A DNA stretch of 64,000 bases, from positions 29,772,501 to 29,836,500 of the forward strand of contig NC_080567.1 of assembly GCF_030253575.1 (NCBI RefSeq). The letters run 5' to 3'. Source of the stretch: Rhododendron vialii (taxonomy: Eukaryota > Streptophyta > Magnoliopsida > Ericales > Ericaceae). The notes below the pieces were generated by a model. That model worked only from the letters and a program-made list of their open reading frames with translations. It searched no databases and was not told the origin of the DNA. Positions 1-10,993 of this stretch are shown in pieces. The position numbers and the translations under genes are program-made. The stretch's first letter is position 1. Every line of letters starts with the position of its first letter.

Positions 1-619
1 ATTGTGTCGTTTGGGTTGGCCTTGTTTTTTTTTTTTTGGTAAATGGTGGCCTTGTTTGTAGATTGTAGACGAATTTTTTAACATTCCGTTTAATAGATTG
101 TGCGATAGGGTTGGCCTTGCTTTTTGTTTTTTTTTTTTTTGTTCTTTTGGGTAAATGGTGGCCTTGTTTGTAAATTGTAGATGAATTTTTGAACATTCGG
201 ATTAATAGATCATCATCGAACGTAATTCTTCATAACGTTTGTAACTTTCATTCTGCCTGCCGAAGGTAAACAGGAGAAAGAGAGAACTCATCTTACATCA
301 GCCTTTAAAGAAGGAAACCTATTTGCTGCTTAGTGGCATGCAGGCATAATGCTCAATCAGAAATTCAGACCATACCCTAGTACCATTGCCACACAATAGT
401 CTCTCCAAATTACTAGACAAAACCACAAAAGGGTCTCACAAAACCAAAAAAAAAGGAAAGGAAAGAATACCAATAGGTTTTACATCAGCTGCAGAGAGAG
501 AATATCAATGCTAATAAAGCAAGTTTGCATTGTTGCACTAGAACATAGGCTTATAGGCAAACACCAGAGTTTCTTCCTTTCTGCTGGGCATAGAGACAAT
601 CAGACAACGCTTTTTTACC
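1..619. other. Repeat-unit spacer, 3' flank of gene A
   Basis: No gene is supported here. This is the inter-unit spacer lying downstream of gene A, which is on the minus strand. The same sequence recurs before every gene copy, for example near 12420-12900, 44760-45250 and 54200-54700. It includes short poly-T runs at 25-39 and 122-141. A 75-codon plus-strand frame over 508-735 is the antisense shadow of exon 3. Confidence 0.7.
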
Positions 620-2749
620 TCAGGTTTCTTGCTTCATCTCCTTACGCACAAAAGCATCAGTCAATGCAGATCTTGACACCAACGAAGCCACCAAGAGACG
701 CAAAGTCTGCAATAGAATGTATTAGCAGAGAGTGAAATTGAAACTACTACAGTCAGCAAACTACCACACCAAGCCACAGTTACAGGCTCAAACTAAAAAC
801 ACAACTTTGGAAGTTAAAGTGCTGTGGTGCAAGCCAATGAATTCTGTTTAGTGCACAAGGTTTGAGCAAATTTCTTAGAATGTTGATAGAAAAAACCTGT
901 TACATGAAATCTTCAAAATATATGAAGAGCAGTGGCGGATTCTTGAGACAAGAGTAGGGGTACAACATACGTGTAACATTTTACTACGACGTTTACCTTG
1001 AAGCCTATTGAGTACCGAAAACCTTGAAAGACTATTGAGTACTGAAAACTTTGTGAAATTTCTGGCTGGTTGAAAGCATATTACTGCAGAACTATGTGTG
1101 CAATGATGTGAATCTCATGTTATGCACGAAGTTGTCCATGGTACCTCATAAAAAATCCAATAAGAAATGTGAATATTTCAGTGTCCCTGTGTCCTCAATG
1201 AGAATGAGATTTTTCCCACACTTAGACACATACACTAAGGGCCGTACCCTACACCCGTATCTGAGTCCATGTAACATCTATTATAATTTGACAGCAGTAA
1301 ACTTACGGCTTACCTCCTCCTCACCCATATTCACCTCCAATTCCTGAATGTCGCTGGAAGGTACCTTTAATCTGTTGATAAGAGAGATGCATGAGATCAG
1401 AGATAAAGGTGCTATTGATAAACTATCCGTCACCATGAACATAACCGGTCCTTTCACTAGTTCGCCACCAATTTTAACTTCCTGCAGAGGGGACTCTGAA
1501 CTCAAAGCAGAGTATGTGATTTTGAATAGTGAAGAAAGAGTCGAGTAAGACGGGTTTACAGCTTCTTCAATACCAATTAGTTTTTTGTCATAAGAGGTAC
1601 CAGGGGCTAGTTTTGGATCGAGAAGAATTGCCTTCATCTCTGATGATTTGAAGAACTTGTTGACATCTAAATCTTGGACACTCTTGCGTAAATTGCCCAG
1701 GTTTCCATTGAAGGACAAATATGGAAATTCCTTAATGATATAGCCGATTGGAATTGAGAGGAAACTGCATAGGAGATGCACAAAATTCTCTTCAACTTCT
1801 GCATACAGCACCCTATTGTTCAACCTGTTTATGATAAGCTTTAAGTTTATCTTTTCATCCTTATTTCCTGTGTCCGCGTCTCTTTGAGATAGATTCATCA
1901 TCCTCCGTCCACACAGTCCATAATTAATCATGGGCTTTGTCTTACTGAAGGGAGGTTCCAATATGGAGTCAGAAAAAGGCGTCATTGATGCTAATGTGCA
2001 CTTGAGCAATTTTAGAACCTGAGACGGATACAAACAAGAAGTTCCAAAAAAATAAGGGCACGGAGTCATGGGCAAGCCCGGCAACACGGCAAAAGTGTAT
2101 ATACATGTATATAGAACAAAAAGATGATTTCGGTAATTACCTCATCCTTTCCTACGTTCAGCATTCTCACTTCTGTTTTGCTCCCATCAAATGCTCCAAA
2201 ATTGCCAAGCAGAGACAAGCCGGCCATGGTAGACATAGGCAACACTTGAAAGTCATCGGTTATCACAAACTGCACAGCTGGTTTTATAAATCCACTTCCA
2301 CCATGGGAAACTGGGTTTAATAGATTTACCTCGTGGCGCAAGGCTTTTCCACACCGGCAAGAAACATTTTGGTTATAGCTCACAAAACTACAAGTCCAAA
2401 AGCTGCCACACCCATAATACTTGCTTTTGTTACATTCAACCAAATTTACCTTTAGGTTCCTACAGTAGATATCACTTGCACATCGCGGATGAAGAAGCAT
2501 CCCTTTTTGCTCACTTGATAGAAAGTCCTCATCTAACTTTTCCAAACTTTCATATAAGTTGTTTAAACAGCCAATCCCCCCCTCCAAAGAGTGCTCACGA
2601 GTGAGTCCGAAAATTGTTCCAATAGGTATTGTAAGGAAGCTGAATAGAACATCCACAAAATCCTTGTTTGCCTCCACAAAAACAATTCGATTTTTCCCTT
2701 TCTCCACAAGGATCTTCAAACTCATAGTTTGAGAAGCTTCACTCGCCAT
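620..2749 (-). CDS. DUF674 family protein, copy A (3 exons)
   Basis: The three exons are 2141-2749 (203 codons), 1314-2018 (235 codons) and 620-706 (28 codons plus TGA), giving 466 residues. The donors read GAG|GTAATT and GAG|GTAAGC, the acceptors end CTCAG and TTGCAG, and both introns are phase 0. The start is the ATG at 2749; the reading frame also runs upstream through a TTG, which is not needed. Residues 10-49 carry the DUF674 signature (SLKILVEK, FVDVLFSFLTIPIGTI). Cysteines 114, 120, 131 and 133 form a possible metal-binding cluster. GGSGFIKP and VITDDFQVLP follow at about 150-171. Exon 2 repeats the same architecture without the CxC pair (INLKLIINR, FLSIPIGYI, VTDSLSIAPL). No signal peptide or membrane segment was seen. 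The function of the family is unknown. Gene G is the nearest relative, and both share a shortened intron 1 of 122 bp. Confidence 0.88.
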
Positions 2750-4381
2750 GATTTTCAATAAAAACTTGAGTGACTAACTTCAAGATAACAGTAATTCGCT
2801 TGATGAGTATTGTTGGCTTATGTTGGAACTTGAATCCCTTGCATCAACCAGTACAAATGGAAAAGATTAATAGAAAGATGCATAAAAAACTGTCAGTGAA
2901 AAACACAACAATATTGAGTTGCAACACCGAAAGAAATCCATGGCACCAATATTGCATTCGAGGAAATTCTTGAAATGTAGATATTTTGCGATTAAGCAAT
3001 GGAAACCACATTGACAAATGTCAAACATTGAACTTTTTTGGTGCAATGCCGGTGTAAGTGTACAATGTTACTATTAAGCTCTCGACAGAGGACGGTTATG
3101 GTTGCAATACAAAAGCATAGGGAATCACCGGTATTCGGTTGGGCCTCCATGTTCCCCGTGCAGACTGCCGTACCATTTAGAGGCTATAACCAAAACAGGA
3201 GTACATTCCTTCATAGCATGTTTCATAGGACTGTTACTAACCATTAACCAATACAATTCCAATCCTGTAAAAAAAAAAAAAATTTTCGGATAGTCAAATA
3301 GGACCGGGGAAGTCCCCTTTTGCATCACAAGTTTCAAACAAGGAATAGCCATTGAATGAGAGGATCCTTACTCATGGAGAAACATCGTTTAAAAGGATGT
3401 AAAATTAGGACTGAAAAAATAACTCCAAACAAAAGAATTTAGCTAGTCCTAGTGCATGTATGTTACCCGTCCCTCTGCCATGTCGGAACCGAGCCTAAGA
3501 ACCATCACGTGTGGGTGGTGTTGGAAGTAAGGCCCCATTCTCCTCAATTTTTTTTTTGCGTAAAACTATTTTCGGCAACTTTTTTACTTTTTGTAGTAAA
3601 TTTTGGGGTTAATCATCGGTCTCGACGAGATGAATCAAAAAACTATAATAATGTGGATCGATGTTGAAAAAAATACAACGTCGTATTTTTTCGTCTTTAG
3701 TGAAATTTTTTTATGCTTTTGACCATAATTTTTTACTTTATAGACTCATCTAGTCGAGACGGACAAAGAATCCAAAAGACACAATGCAAATCTAACTAAT
3801 CTAACTAAAGTTCCCAGAAGACGAACAAAACACACAAAATGAAGATGACAATTAAGGAGAATTAGTTCCAATGGGGGCTACGGTACTTGAACTTGGGCTT
3901 GTCCAACAAAGGCCAAGTTTTCGACTGCTGACGGACTGCCCACCCCTCAAATATGAGTGTTTGTAAAAGTGTGTTTGGTTGAAAGACAAATTTGGTAATG
4001 AAAAAGTGAAACGACTAGAAGTAACCGAAGCAACGATGGAGGGAGGATGAAGAAGAAGGCATAAACAAGCAGAATGAGTAGAGAATAGTGCTCAAAGATG
4101 ATCCAAGTTAAGTAGTGTGTGGTACCTGTGAGTCACTGCGGGAGATCCAGCAAACCAAATCAGTATTGCTGCTTTGATGAACGATTTTGGAATTGGGAAA
4201 GACAGTGGCAATAGTAAACTAAAAGGACAATTATTAAAAGCATCTCCAATAACTCTGCAATACACTATATAAAGCAAAGGGGCAGAAAGTGACTCCAATG
4301 TAGTTGATAAATTGGTCCACTAACCTATGACTCAATAAGTCACCTTATAAATTTGGCCACAAATATATAGTCATTAGTGAA
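2750..4381. other. Upstream spacer of gene A
   Basis: No gene is supported. This is the 5' flank of gene A and is repeated upstream of every copy except truncated D. I saw no clear TATA box within about 400 bp of the ATG. Around 3855-3940, on the minus strand, lies a degenerate copy of the tRNA-like block that is better preserved at 9905-9970. The stretch 4110-4215 is a block conserved in all complete units. Plus- and minus-strand frames in it are short and not consistently open, so I do not call them genes. Confidence 0.6.
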
Positions 4382-4577
4382 TTTGGGATGTAACATATCC
4401 TCTACTTAAATAAATTATTCGTTCCATCTAACTACTTTATGCGCGTGATAGTTATAATTATCACAAGTATCTGTTACTATTTGGGATGTAACATATCCTC
4501 TACTTAAATAAATTATTCGTTCCATCCAACTACTTTATGCGCGTGATAGTTATAATTATCACAAGTATCTGTTACCA
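4382..4577. repeat. 98-bp tandem duplication
   Basis: Two adjacent copies, 4382-4479 and 4480-4577, start with TTTGGGATGTAACATATCCT and differ at only a few bases. The matching part of unit G (near 58275-58390) has one copy, so the duplication arose in unit A after the A/G split. Confidence 0.9.
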
Positions 4578-4804
4578 TTTTAATATATATGTTTTCCTAT
4601 TTCATCATAAAAGAAAATATTTATACAGGGATAGATACATTGCTTAAAAAGTGAGAATAAAAGAATATATTTTTAAAAAGAAATGATTCGATGGATACAA
4701 AGTTAACATGAAGTGACCTAACGGTTGTAAAAGTTACAACGAAACTTTATGGGCCCAACAAAACTTTTCTTTGTTGGCATAATAAGAAACTGCTCTATTT
4801 TATA

Positions 4805-5076
4805 CTCCCTCCGTCCCTTTATAATAGTCCAGTATTCCATTTTGGGCTGTCCCTTAATAAGTGTCCATTTGGTAAAGTTAGTGGGTAAAAGTTGGTATAT
4901 TGTCTATTTTGTCCCTAAAAGTAGATTCTATTTTAAAAAGTTAGTGAGTAAAAAGTGTAATGATGATGGGTAAGTAAGGAAAGTGGAGGAAAAAGTTGAT
5001 GTGAAAGGTATAATGATGATATTTTTTTAATAAGTTGGAGTTACGAAGTAGAACATTTAAAAAGGGACGGAGGGAG
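4805..5076. mobile_element. Stowaway-type MITE (Tc1/mariner)
   Basis: The 272-bp element has terminal inverted repeats CTCCCTCCGTCCC and GGGACGGAGGGAG and is flanked by the dinucleotide TA on both sides. Unit G has the empty site near 58617 (TTTTATAATATAAATT), so the insertion is younger than the A/G duplication. It has no coding capacity and would have depended on a transposase supplied elsewhere. Confidence 0.92.
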
Positions 5077-5078
5077 TA

Positions 5079-6440
5079 ATATAAATTATAAATTATATAT
5101 TTGTAGGCCCAACGAAATTTTTTTTTCCTAGGCACAAAAAGAACCTGTTTAAAGTGTTGCCGCAGCAACAATAGCTACACAACTTTTGAGGGTTTGCAAC
5201 AACAGCAACAATACGGAAACCTGGTCTATTTTATAATATAAATTATATGTTTCGACTTACACAAAAAACAAAAACACAAACCAAAAAACCTTGGAGGGTT
5301 TCAAAATGAAAAATTGCTCTTTTACACAAATTTTGTGTCTAAGAAACATATCAGTTCATCTTCTCCATAATAGAACACAGACCTCCCTTTTCTTATTCCA
5401 AATTCAAGCAAAATTTATCTTTCAATTAATAAATTTAGCTTGTCCATTGGAGTGATCACCCAGGATAATGACTACTTACCAATCTATAATGATCAGAGTC
5501 TAAAAAGTACAAAATTATGATAAAAAAAAAAAACGCTGAAGACAGAAATAATATCTTTTTTGTCTAAAGTGTCCTCTTACTATTATGACTTTTTTTTTCA
5601 ACATCGGCCCATATTATTGGAGTATATATTTTTTGATTTCTCTTATCAAGACAAATAATTAATCCCAAAAATTACAACGAAAAACACAACAAAAAGTTAT
5701 GAAAAATAAAAAAGTACCAAAAAAGAGTTTTAGACAAAAGTTTACAATGGAGCCTTAATGCTCCAATGGCTAAGATAGGTCTACGGTCCATCTTTTCTCT
5801 TCCATTTAAGAAATAGTACCAAAGACAAGATCTGAATTAGGCATTCTCTTTGAAATATGAAAATGAATGTATCGAAGACTTCGATACCTTATTATAAAAC
5901 AAAATGGCATAACCAACTGTCATAGCTCAATTAACCGCCCTATTATGGGGATTCTTTCTTGAAGTATAGTTCAAGGGTAACTCACTCTCAAATGGGAGGT
6001 ATCGGGCCAATTCTTGTGTCATTCGATTACTTCTCACCCAACATAAGGATTAATTCACGAGTTATAGTAATTGTGTCGTTGGGTTGGCCTTGTTTTCTTT
6101 TTTGTTTTTTTGGGTAAATGGTGGCTGCCGAAGGATTAACGTTTTCATTCTGCCTGCCGAAGGTAAAGAGGGGAAAGAGAAAACTCATCTTACACAAGCC
6201 TTTAAAGAAGGAACCCTATTTGCTGCTTAGTGGCATGCGGGCATGATGCCCAATCAGAAATTCAGACCATACCCTAACACCATTGCCACACAATAGTCTC
6301 TCCAAATTAGACAAAACCACACAAAAGGGTCTCACAAAACCAAAAAAACAATAAAAAAGGAAAGCAAAGAATACAAATAGGTCTTACATCAGCTGCGGAT
6401 TAGAATATCAATGCTAATAAAGCAAGTTTGCATTGTTGCA
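5079..6440. other. Spacer between units A and B
   Basis: No gene is supported. It contains the standard inter-unit sequence: AT-rich DNA up to about 5900, then the block that begins each unit's 3' flank (CCTGCCGAAGGTAAAGAGGG at about 6154). The same order is seen at 11330-12900 and 41570-45250. Confidence 0.65.
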
Positions 6441-8747
6441 CTAGAACATAGGCTTATAGGCAAACACCAGAGTTTCTTCCTCTCTGCTGGCATAGAGACA
6501 ATCAGACAACGCTGTTTTACCTGAGGTTTCTTGCTTCGTCTCCTTACGCACAAAAGCATCAGTCAATGCAGATCTCGACACCAACGAAGCCACCAAGAGA
6601 TGCAAAGTCTGCAATATGAATGTATCAGCAGAGAGTGAAATTGAAACTACTACAGTCAGCAAACTACTACACCAAGCCACAGTTACAGGCTCAAACTAAA
6701 AGCACAACTTTGGAAGTTAAAGCGCTGTGGTGCAAGCCAATGAATTCTGTTTAGTGCTTAAGGTTTGAGCAAATTTCTTACAATGTCGATAGAAAAAACC
6801 TGTTATATGAAATCTTCAAAATATATGAAGAAAAGTGGCGGATTCTTGGGACACAAGTAGGGGTACAACATACGTGTAACATTTTACTACGACATTTACC
6901 TTTAAAGCCTATTGAGTACAGGAAACCTTCAAAGCATATTGAGTACAGAAAACTTTGTGAAATTTCTGGCTGGTCAAAAGCATATTACTGCAGAAGTATG
7001 TATGCAATGATGTAAATCTCATGTTATGCATGAAGTAGTCCATGGTACCTTGTAAAGAATCCAATAAGAAATGTGAACATTTCACAGTGTCCCCGTGTCC
7101 TCAATGAGAATGAGATGAATCCCACACTTATACACATATACTAAGGGCCGTACCCTACACCCGTATCTGCGTCCATGTAACATCTATTATAATTTGACAG
7201 CAGTAAACTTACGGCTTACCTCCTCCTCACCCATATTCACCTCCAATTCCTCAATGTCGCTGACAGGTACCTTTAATCTGTTGATAAAAGATATGCCTGA
7301 GATTGGAGATAAAGGTGCTATCGATAAACTATCCGTCACCATGAACATAGACGGTCCTTTCACTAGTCCGCCACCAATTTTAACTTCCCGCAGATGGGAC
7401 TTTGAACTCAAACCAGTGCATTTCGTTTGGAATAGGGAAGAAAGAGTCGACCATGACACGTTTACAGTACCAATTAGTTTGTTGTCATAAGGGGTACCAG
7501 GGGCTAGTTTTGGATCGAGTAGAATTGCCTTCATCTCCTCTGATTTGAAGAACTTGTTGACATCTAAATCTTGGACACTCTTGCATAAATTGCCTAGGCA
7601 TCCCTTAAAAGGACAAATATGGACATTCCTTAATGATATAACCGATTGGAATTGAGAGGAAACTGCATAGGAGATTCACAAAATTCTCTTCAACTTCTGC
7701 ATACAGCGCCCGATTGTTCGACCTGTTTATGAAAAGCTTCAAGTTTATCTTTGCATCCTTATTTCTTGTGTCCACGTCTCTTTGAGATAGATTCATCATC
7801 CTCGGTTCATACTGTCCATAATTAATCATGGGCTTTGTCTTACTGAAGGGAGGTTCCAATATGGAGTCAGAAAAAGGCGTCCTTGATGCTAATGAACACT
7901 TGAGCAATTTCAGAACCTGAGACAGATGGATACAAACAAGTAGTTCCAAAAAAAATAAGGGCACAGAGTCATGGGCAAGCCCAGGAACACGGCAAAAGTG
8001 TATATACACGTATATACGCAAGTATGGAAATATGTGGATTTTATAGGAATTGAGTTGTTATTTGTACGCATATTGTATTTAGTAACAGAAAACATCATAG
8101 AGTTCCATTTATGGAATATAGAACAAAAAGATGATTTCGTTAATTACCTCATCCTTTCCTATGTTCAGCATTCTCTCTTCTGTTTTGCTCCCATCAAATG
8201 CTCCAAAATTGCCAAGCAGAGACAAGCCAGCCGTGGTAGACATAGGCAACACTTGAAAGTCATCGGTTATCATAAACCGGACAGTTGGTTTTATAAATCC
8301 ACTTCCACCTTTGGGAACTAGGTTTAATAGATTTAACTCGTAGTCTAAGGCTCTTCCGCACCGGCAAGGATCATTTTGGTAATAGCTCACCATACTACAA
8401 GAGACACACGCATAATACTTGCTTTTGTTACATTCAACCAAATCTACCTTTAGGTTCCTACAGTAGATATCAGCTGCACATCGCGGACGAAGAAGTATCC
8501 CTTTGTGCTCACTTGATAGCAAGTCCTCATCAAACTTTTCCAAACTTTCATATAAGTTGTTTAAACAGCCAATCTCCCCCTCCAAAAAGTGCTCACGAGT
8601 GAGTCCGAAAATTGTTCCAATAGGTATTGTAAGGAAGCTGAATAGAACATCCACAAAATCCTTGTTTGCCTCCACAAAAACAATTCGATTTTTCTCTTTC
8701 TCCACAAGGATCTTCAAACTCATAGTTTGAGAAGCTTCGCTCGCCAT
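6441..8747 (-). pseudogene. DUF674 family gene copy B, frameshifted
   Basis: The exons are 8148-8747 (200 codons, intact), 7220-7916 (697 bp, not a multiple of three) and 6441-6608. Exon 1 carries the full first domain, with a shorter cysteine spacing (YYACVSC, then CRCG). In exon 2 one base is gained at about 7605-7612, so the frame reads LSF then TAA at 7605-7607. Downstream the family sequence resumes in another frame (MKAILLDPKLAPG). A separate in-frame 9-bp deletion lies near 7468. In exon 3 the usual TGA has become TCA, so the frame runs on for 27 more codons to a stop at 6441. If expressed as is, the product would be the first domain plus about 100 residues. Gene E is the intact partner. 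Sequencing error at the T-rich site is possible. Confidence 0.82.
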
Positions 8748-10482
8748 GATTTTCAAAAACTTGAGTAACTAACTTCAAGATAATAGTAATTTGCTTGACG
8801 AGTATTGTTGGCTTATGTTTGCATCAACCACTACAAATGGAAAAGATTAATACAAAAAAGCATAAAACTGTTCGTGAAAAACACAACAATATTGAGTTGC
8901 AACACCAAAAGAAATCCATGGCACCAATATTGCATTCAAGGAAATTCTTAAAATGTAGATTTTTTGAAATTAAGCAATGGAAACCGCGTTTACAAATGTC
9001 AAACATTGAACTTTTTTGGTGCAATGCCGGTGTAATTGTACAATGTTACTATTAAGTTCTCGGCAGAGGACGGTTATGGTTGCATTACAAAAGTATAGGG
9101 AATCACCGGTGTTCGGTTGGGCCTCCATGTTCTGCGTGCAGACTGCCGTATCATTTAGAGGCTATAATCAAAACAGGAGTAAATTCCTTCATAGCATGTT
9201 TCATAGGATTGTCACTAACCAATACAATTCCAATCTTGTAAATTTTTTATTTTTTTTTGGGATAGTCAAATAGGACCGGGTGAAGTCCCCTTTTGCATCA
9301 CAAGTATCAAACAAGGAATAGCCATTGAATGAGAGGATCCTTACTCATGGAGAAACATCGTTTAAAAGGATTTAAAATTAGGACTGAAAAAATAACTCCA
9401 AACAGAAGAATTTAGCAAGTCCTAGTGCAGGTATGTTACCCATCACCTCCGCCAGAGAGTATTGCCCTCACGTCACACCACTATCACTGCACTCATGTCG
9501 TGACCGAGCCTAAGAACCCAGCACGTGTGAGTGGTGTTGGAAGTAAGGCCCCATCCTCAATTTTTTTGTCTAAAACATTTTTCGGCAACTTTTTTGTTAA
9601 GTTTTTTGTCGTAAGTTTTGGGGTTGATCATCCGTCTCGACGAGAGGAATAAAAAAAGTATAATAATGTGGATCTATGTTGAAAAAAATTTATCTAAGAC
9701 AACACTTCAGACAAAAAAGTTTGCATTTTTTCATCTTTCGTGAATTTTTTTTATGCTTTTGGTCATAATTTTTTACTTTTTAGACTCATCCCGTCAAGAC
9801 GGACAAAGAATCCAAAAGACACAATGCAAATCTGACAAAAATTCAGAAAAGACGAACAAAACACACAAAATAAAGATGACAATTAAGGAGAATTAGTTCC
9901 AATGGGGGCTACGGGACTTGAACTTGGGCTTGTCCAACCAAGGCCAAGTTTTCGACCGCTGAACCAACTACCCTCGTACAGTTCAAAGGTTCAAGTCGTA
10001 TACAAATGTCCATATATTAGCATAAACAAGGATCCTACTAACAGACAAATGTGAGTGTTTGTAAAAGTGTGTTTGGTTGAAGGACAAATTTGGTGATGAA
10101 AAAGTGAAACGACAAGAAGTAACCGAAGTAACGATAGAGGGACGATGAAGAAGAAGGGATAAACAAGCAGAATGAGTAGAGTACTGCTCAAAAATGATCC
10201 AAGTTAAGTGGTGTGTGGTACCTGTGAGTCACCGCGGGAGATCTAGCAAACCAAACCAGTATTGCTGCTTTGATGAACGATTTTGGAATTGGGAAAGACA
10301 GCGGCAGTAGTAATCTAAAGCATCTCCAATAACTCTATAATACACTAAAAAAGGACAATTATTAAAAGCAACTCCAATAACTCTGTAATACACTATAAAT
10401 GGCTAAAGTTGTAGCAAGCAAATGGGCAAAAGTGACTCCAATGTACTTGATAAATTGGTCCATAAACTTATGACTCAACAAG
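8748..10482. other. Upstream spacer of copy B
   Basis: No gene is supported. It is homologous to 2750-4300 and, more closely, to 39457-41250. It carries the tRNA-like block at 9905-9970 and the conserved block at about 10210-10310. Confidence 0.65.
9905..9970 (-). repeat. tRNA-like SINE head with A and B boxes
   Basis: Read on the minus strand, 9966-9956 gives TGGTTCAGCGG, which fits the pol III A box TRGYNNARNNG. Position 9924-9914 gives AGTTCAAGTCC, close to the B box. The 31-base gap between the boxes is tRNA-like. The block recurs upstream of the other gene copies (17869-17921, 40650-40709, 49630-49682, and degenerate in units A and G). It is therefore part of the ancestral unit, not a functional tRNA, because no cloverleaf can be completed. 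Confidence 0.6.
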
Positions 10483-10668
10483 TAGGGCTGCAAACGAGCC
10501 GAGTCGAGCCAAGTTTTGCCTTGCTCGAGCTCGGCTTGCCTTAGTTTTCCTCAGCTCGAGCTCAAATCGAGCTAAAATATGTGGGCTCGAACTCGGCTCG
10601 AACATATATTCAAAAGCTCGAGCTCGGCTTGGCTCGAATGGCTCGTTCGGTACATGTATGGGTATTGG

Positions 10669-10761
<93 letters not shown>

Positions 10762-10993
10762 GTAAGCTCGAGCTCGGCTCTAATGGCTCGTTTGGTATTT
10801 GTATGTACTGTATATGGCAGCTCGCGAGCTCAACGAGCCGAAGATCAAGTGGCTCGAGCTCGGCTCGTTTATGAAACGAGCTGAAAATGTTGGCTCGAGC
10901 TCGTTCATTTGCTTGATGAACCGAGCTCGAACGAGCCATTAGCGAGCTGAGTCATGAGCCGCTCGCGAGCGGCTCGGTTCGTTTGCGGCCCTA
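10483..10993. mobile_element. hAT-type MITE with 8-bp TSD
   Basis: The 511-bp element begins TAGGGCTGCAAACGAGCC and ends with the inverted match GTTTGCGGCCCTA. An exact 8-bp target duplication, TCAACAAG, lies at 10475-10482 and 10994-11001. Unit E keeps the empty site (GACTCAACAAGCCACC near 41241). The interior is built of repeated GAGCTCGGCTCG-like motifs and a TATG/TA microsatellite. There is no transposase. The three overlapping open frames here come from the repeats. Confidence 0.93.
10669..10763. repeat. (TATG)n/(TA)n microsatellite
   Basis: A run of TATG repeats passes into more than 25 TA repeats inside the hAT MITE. Low-complexity reading frames (alternating Ile-Tyr) cross it and should be ignored. 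Confidence 0.95.

Noticed and set aside
508..735. Plus-strand 75-codon frame, repeated at 45146 and 54593
   Set aside because: It is the antisense of exon 3 and its intron; exon 3 on the minus strand has the family match and splice sites.
2749..2758. TTG as an upstream start for the DUF674 genes
   Set aside because: A normal ATG follows three codons later in A-C, E and F; non-ATG initiation is not needed.
4092..4298. Minus-strand frame recurring in several spacers (also 18000, 49784, 57998)
   Set aside because: Boundaries and frame differ among copies and it is not open in all units, so it is listed only as a conserved block.
7194..7490. Plus-strand frames over exon 2 (also at 1348, 14249, 25891, 46011, 55433)
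   Set aside because: They are complementary-strand shadows of DUF674 exon 2.
9895..9980. Functional tRNA gene on the minus strand
   Set aside because: Only A/B-box-like motifs are present; acceptor and anticodon stems cannot be formed convincingly.
10579..10939. Three overlapping frames with Ile-Tyr repeats
   Set aside because: They result from the TA/TATG microsatellite and GAGCTC repeats of a MITE.
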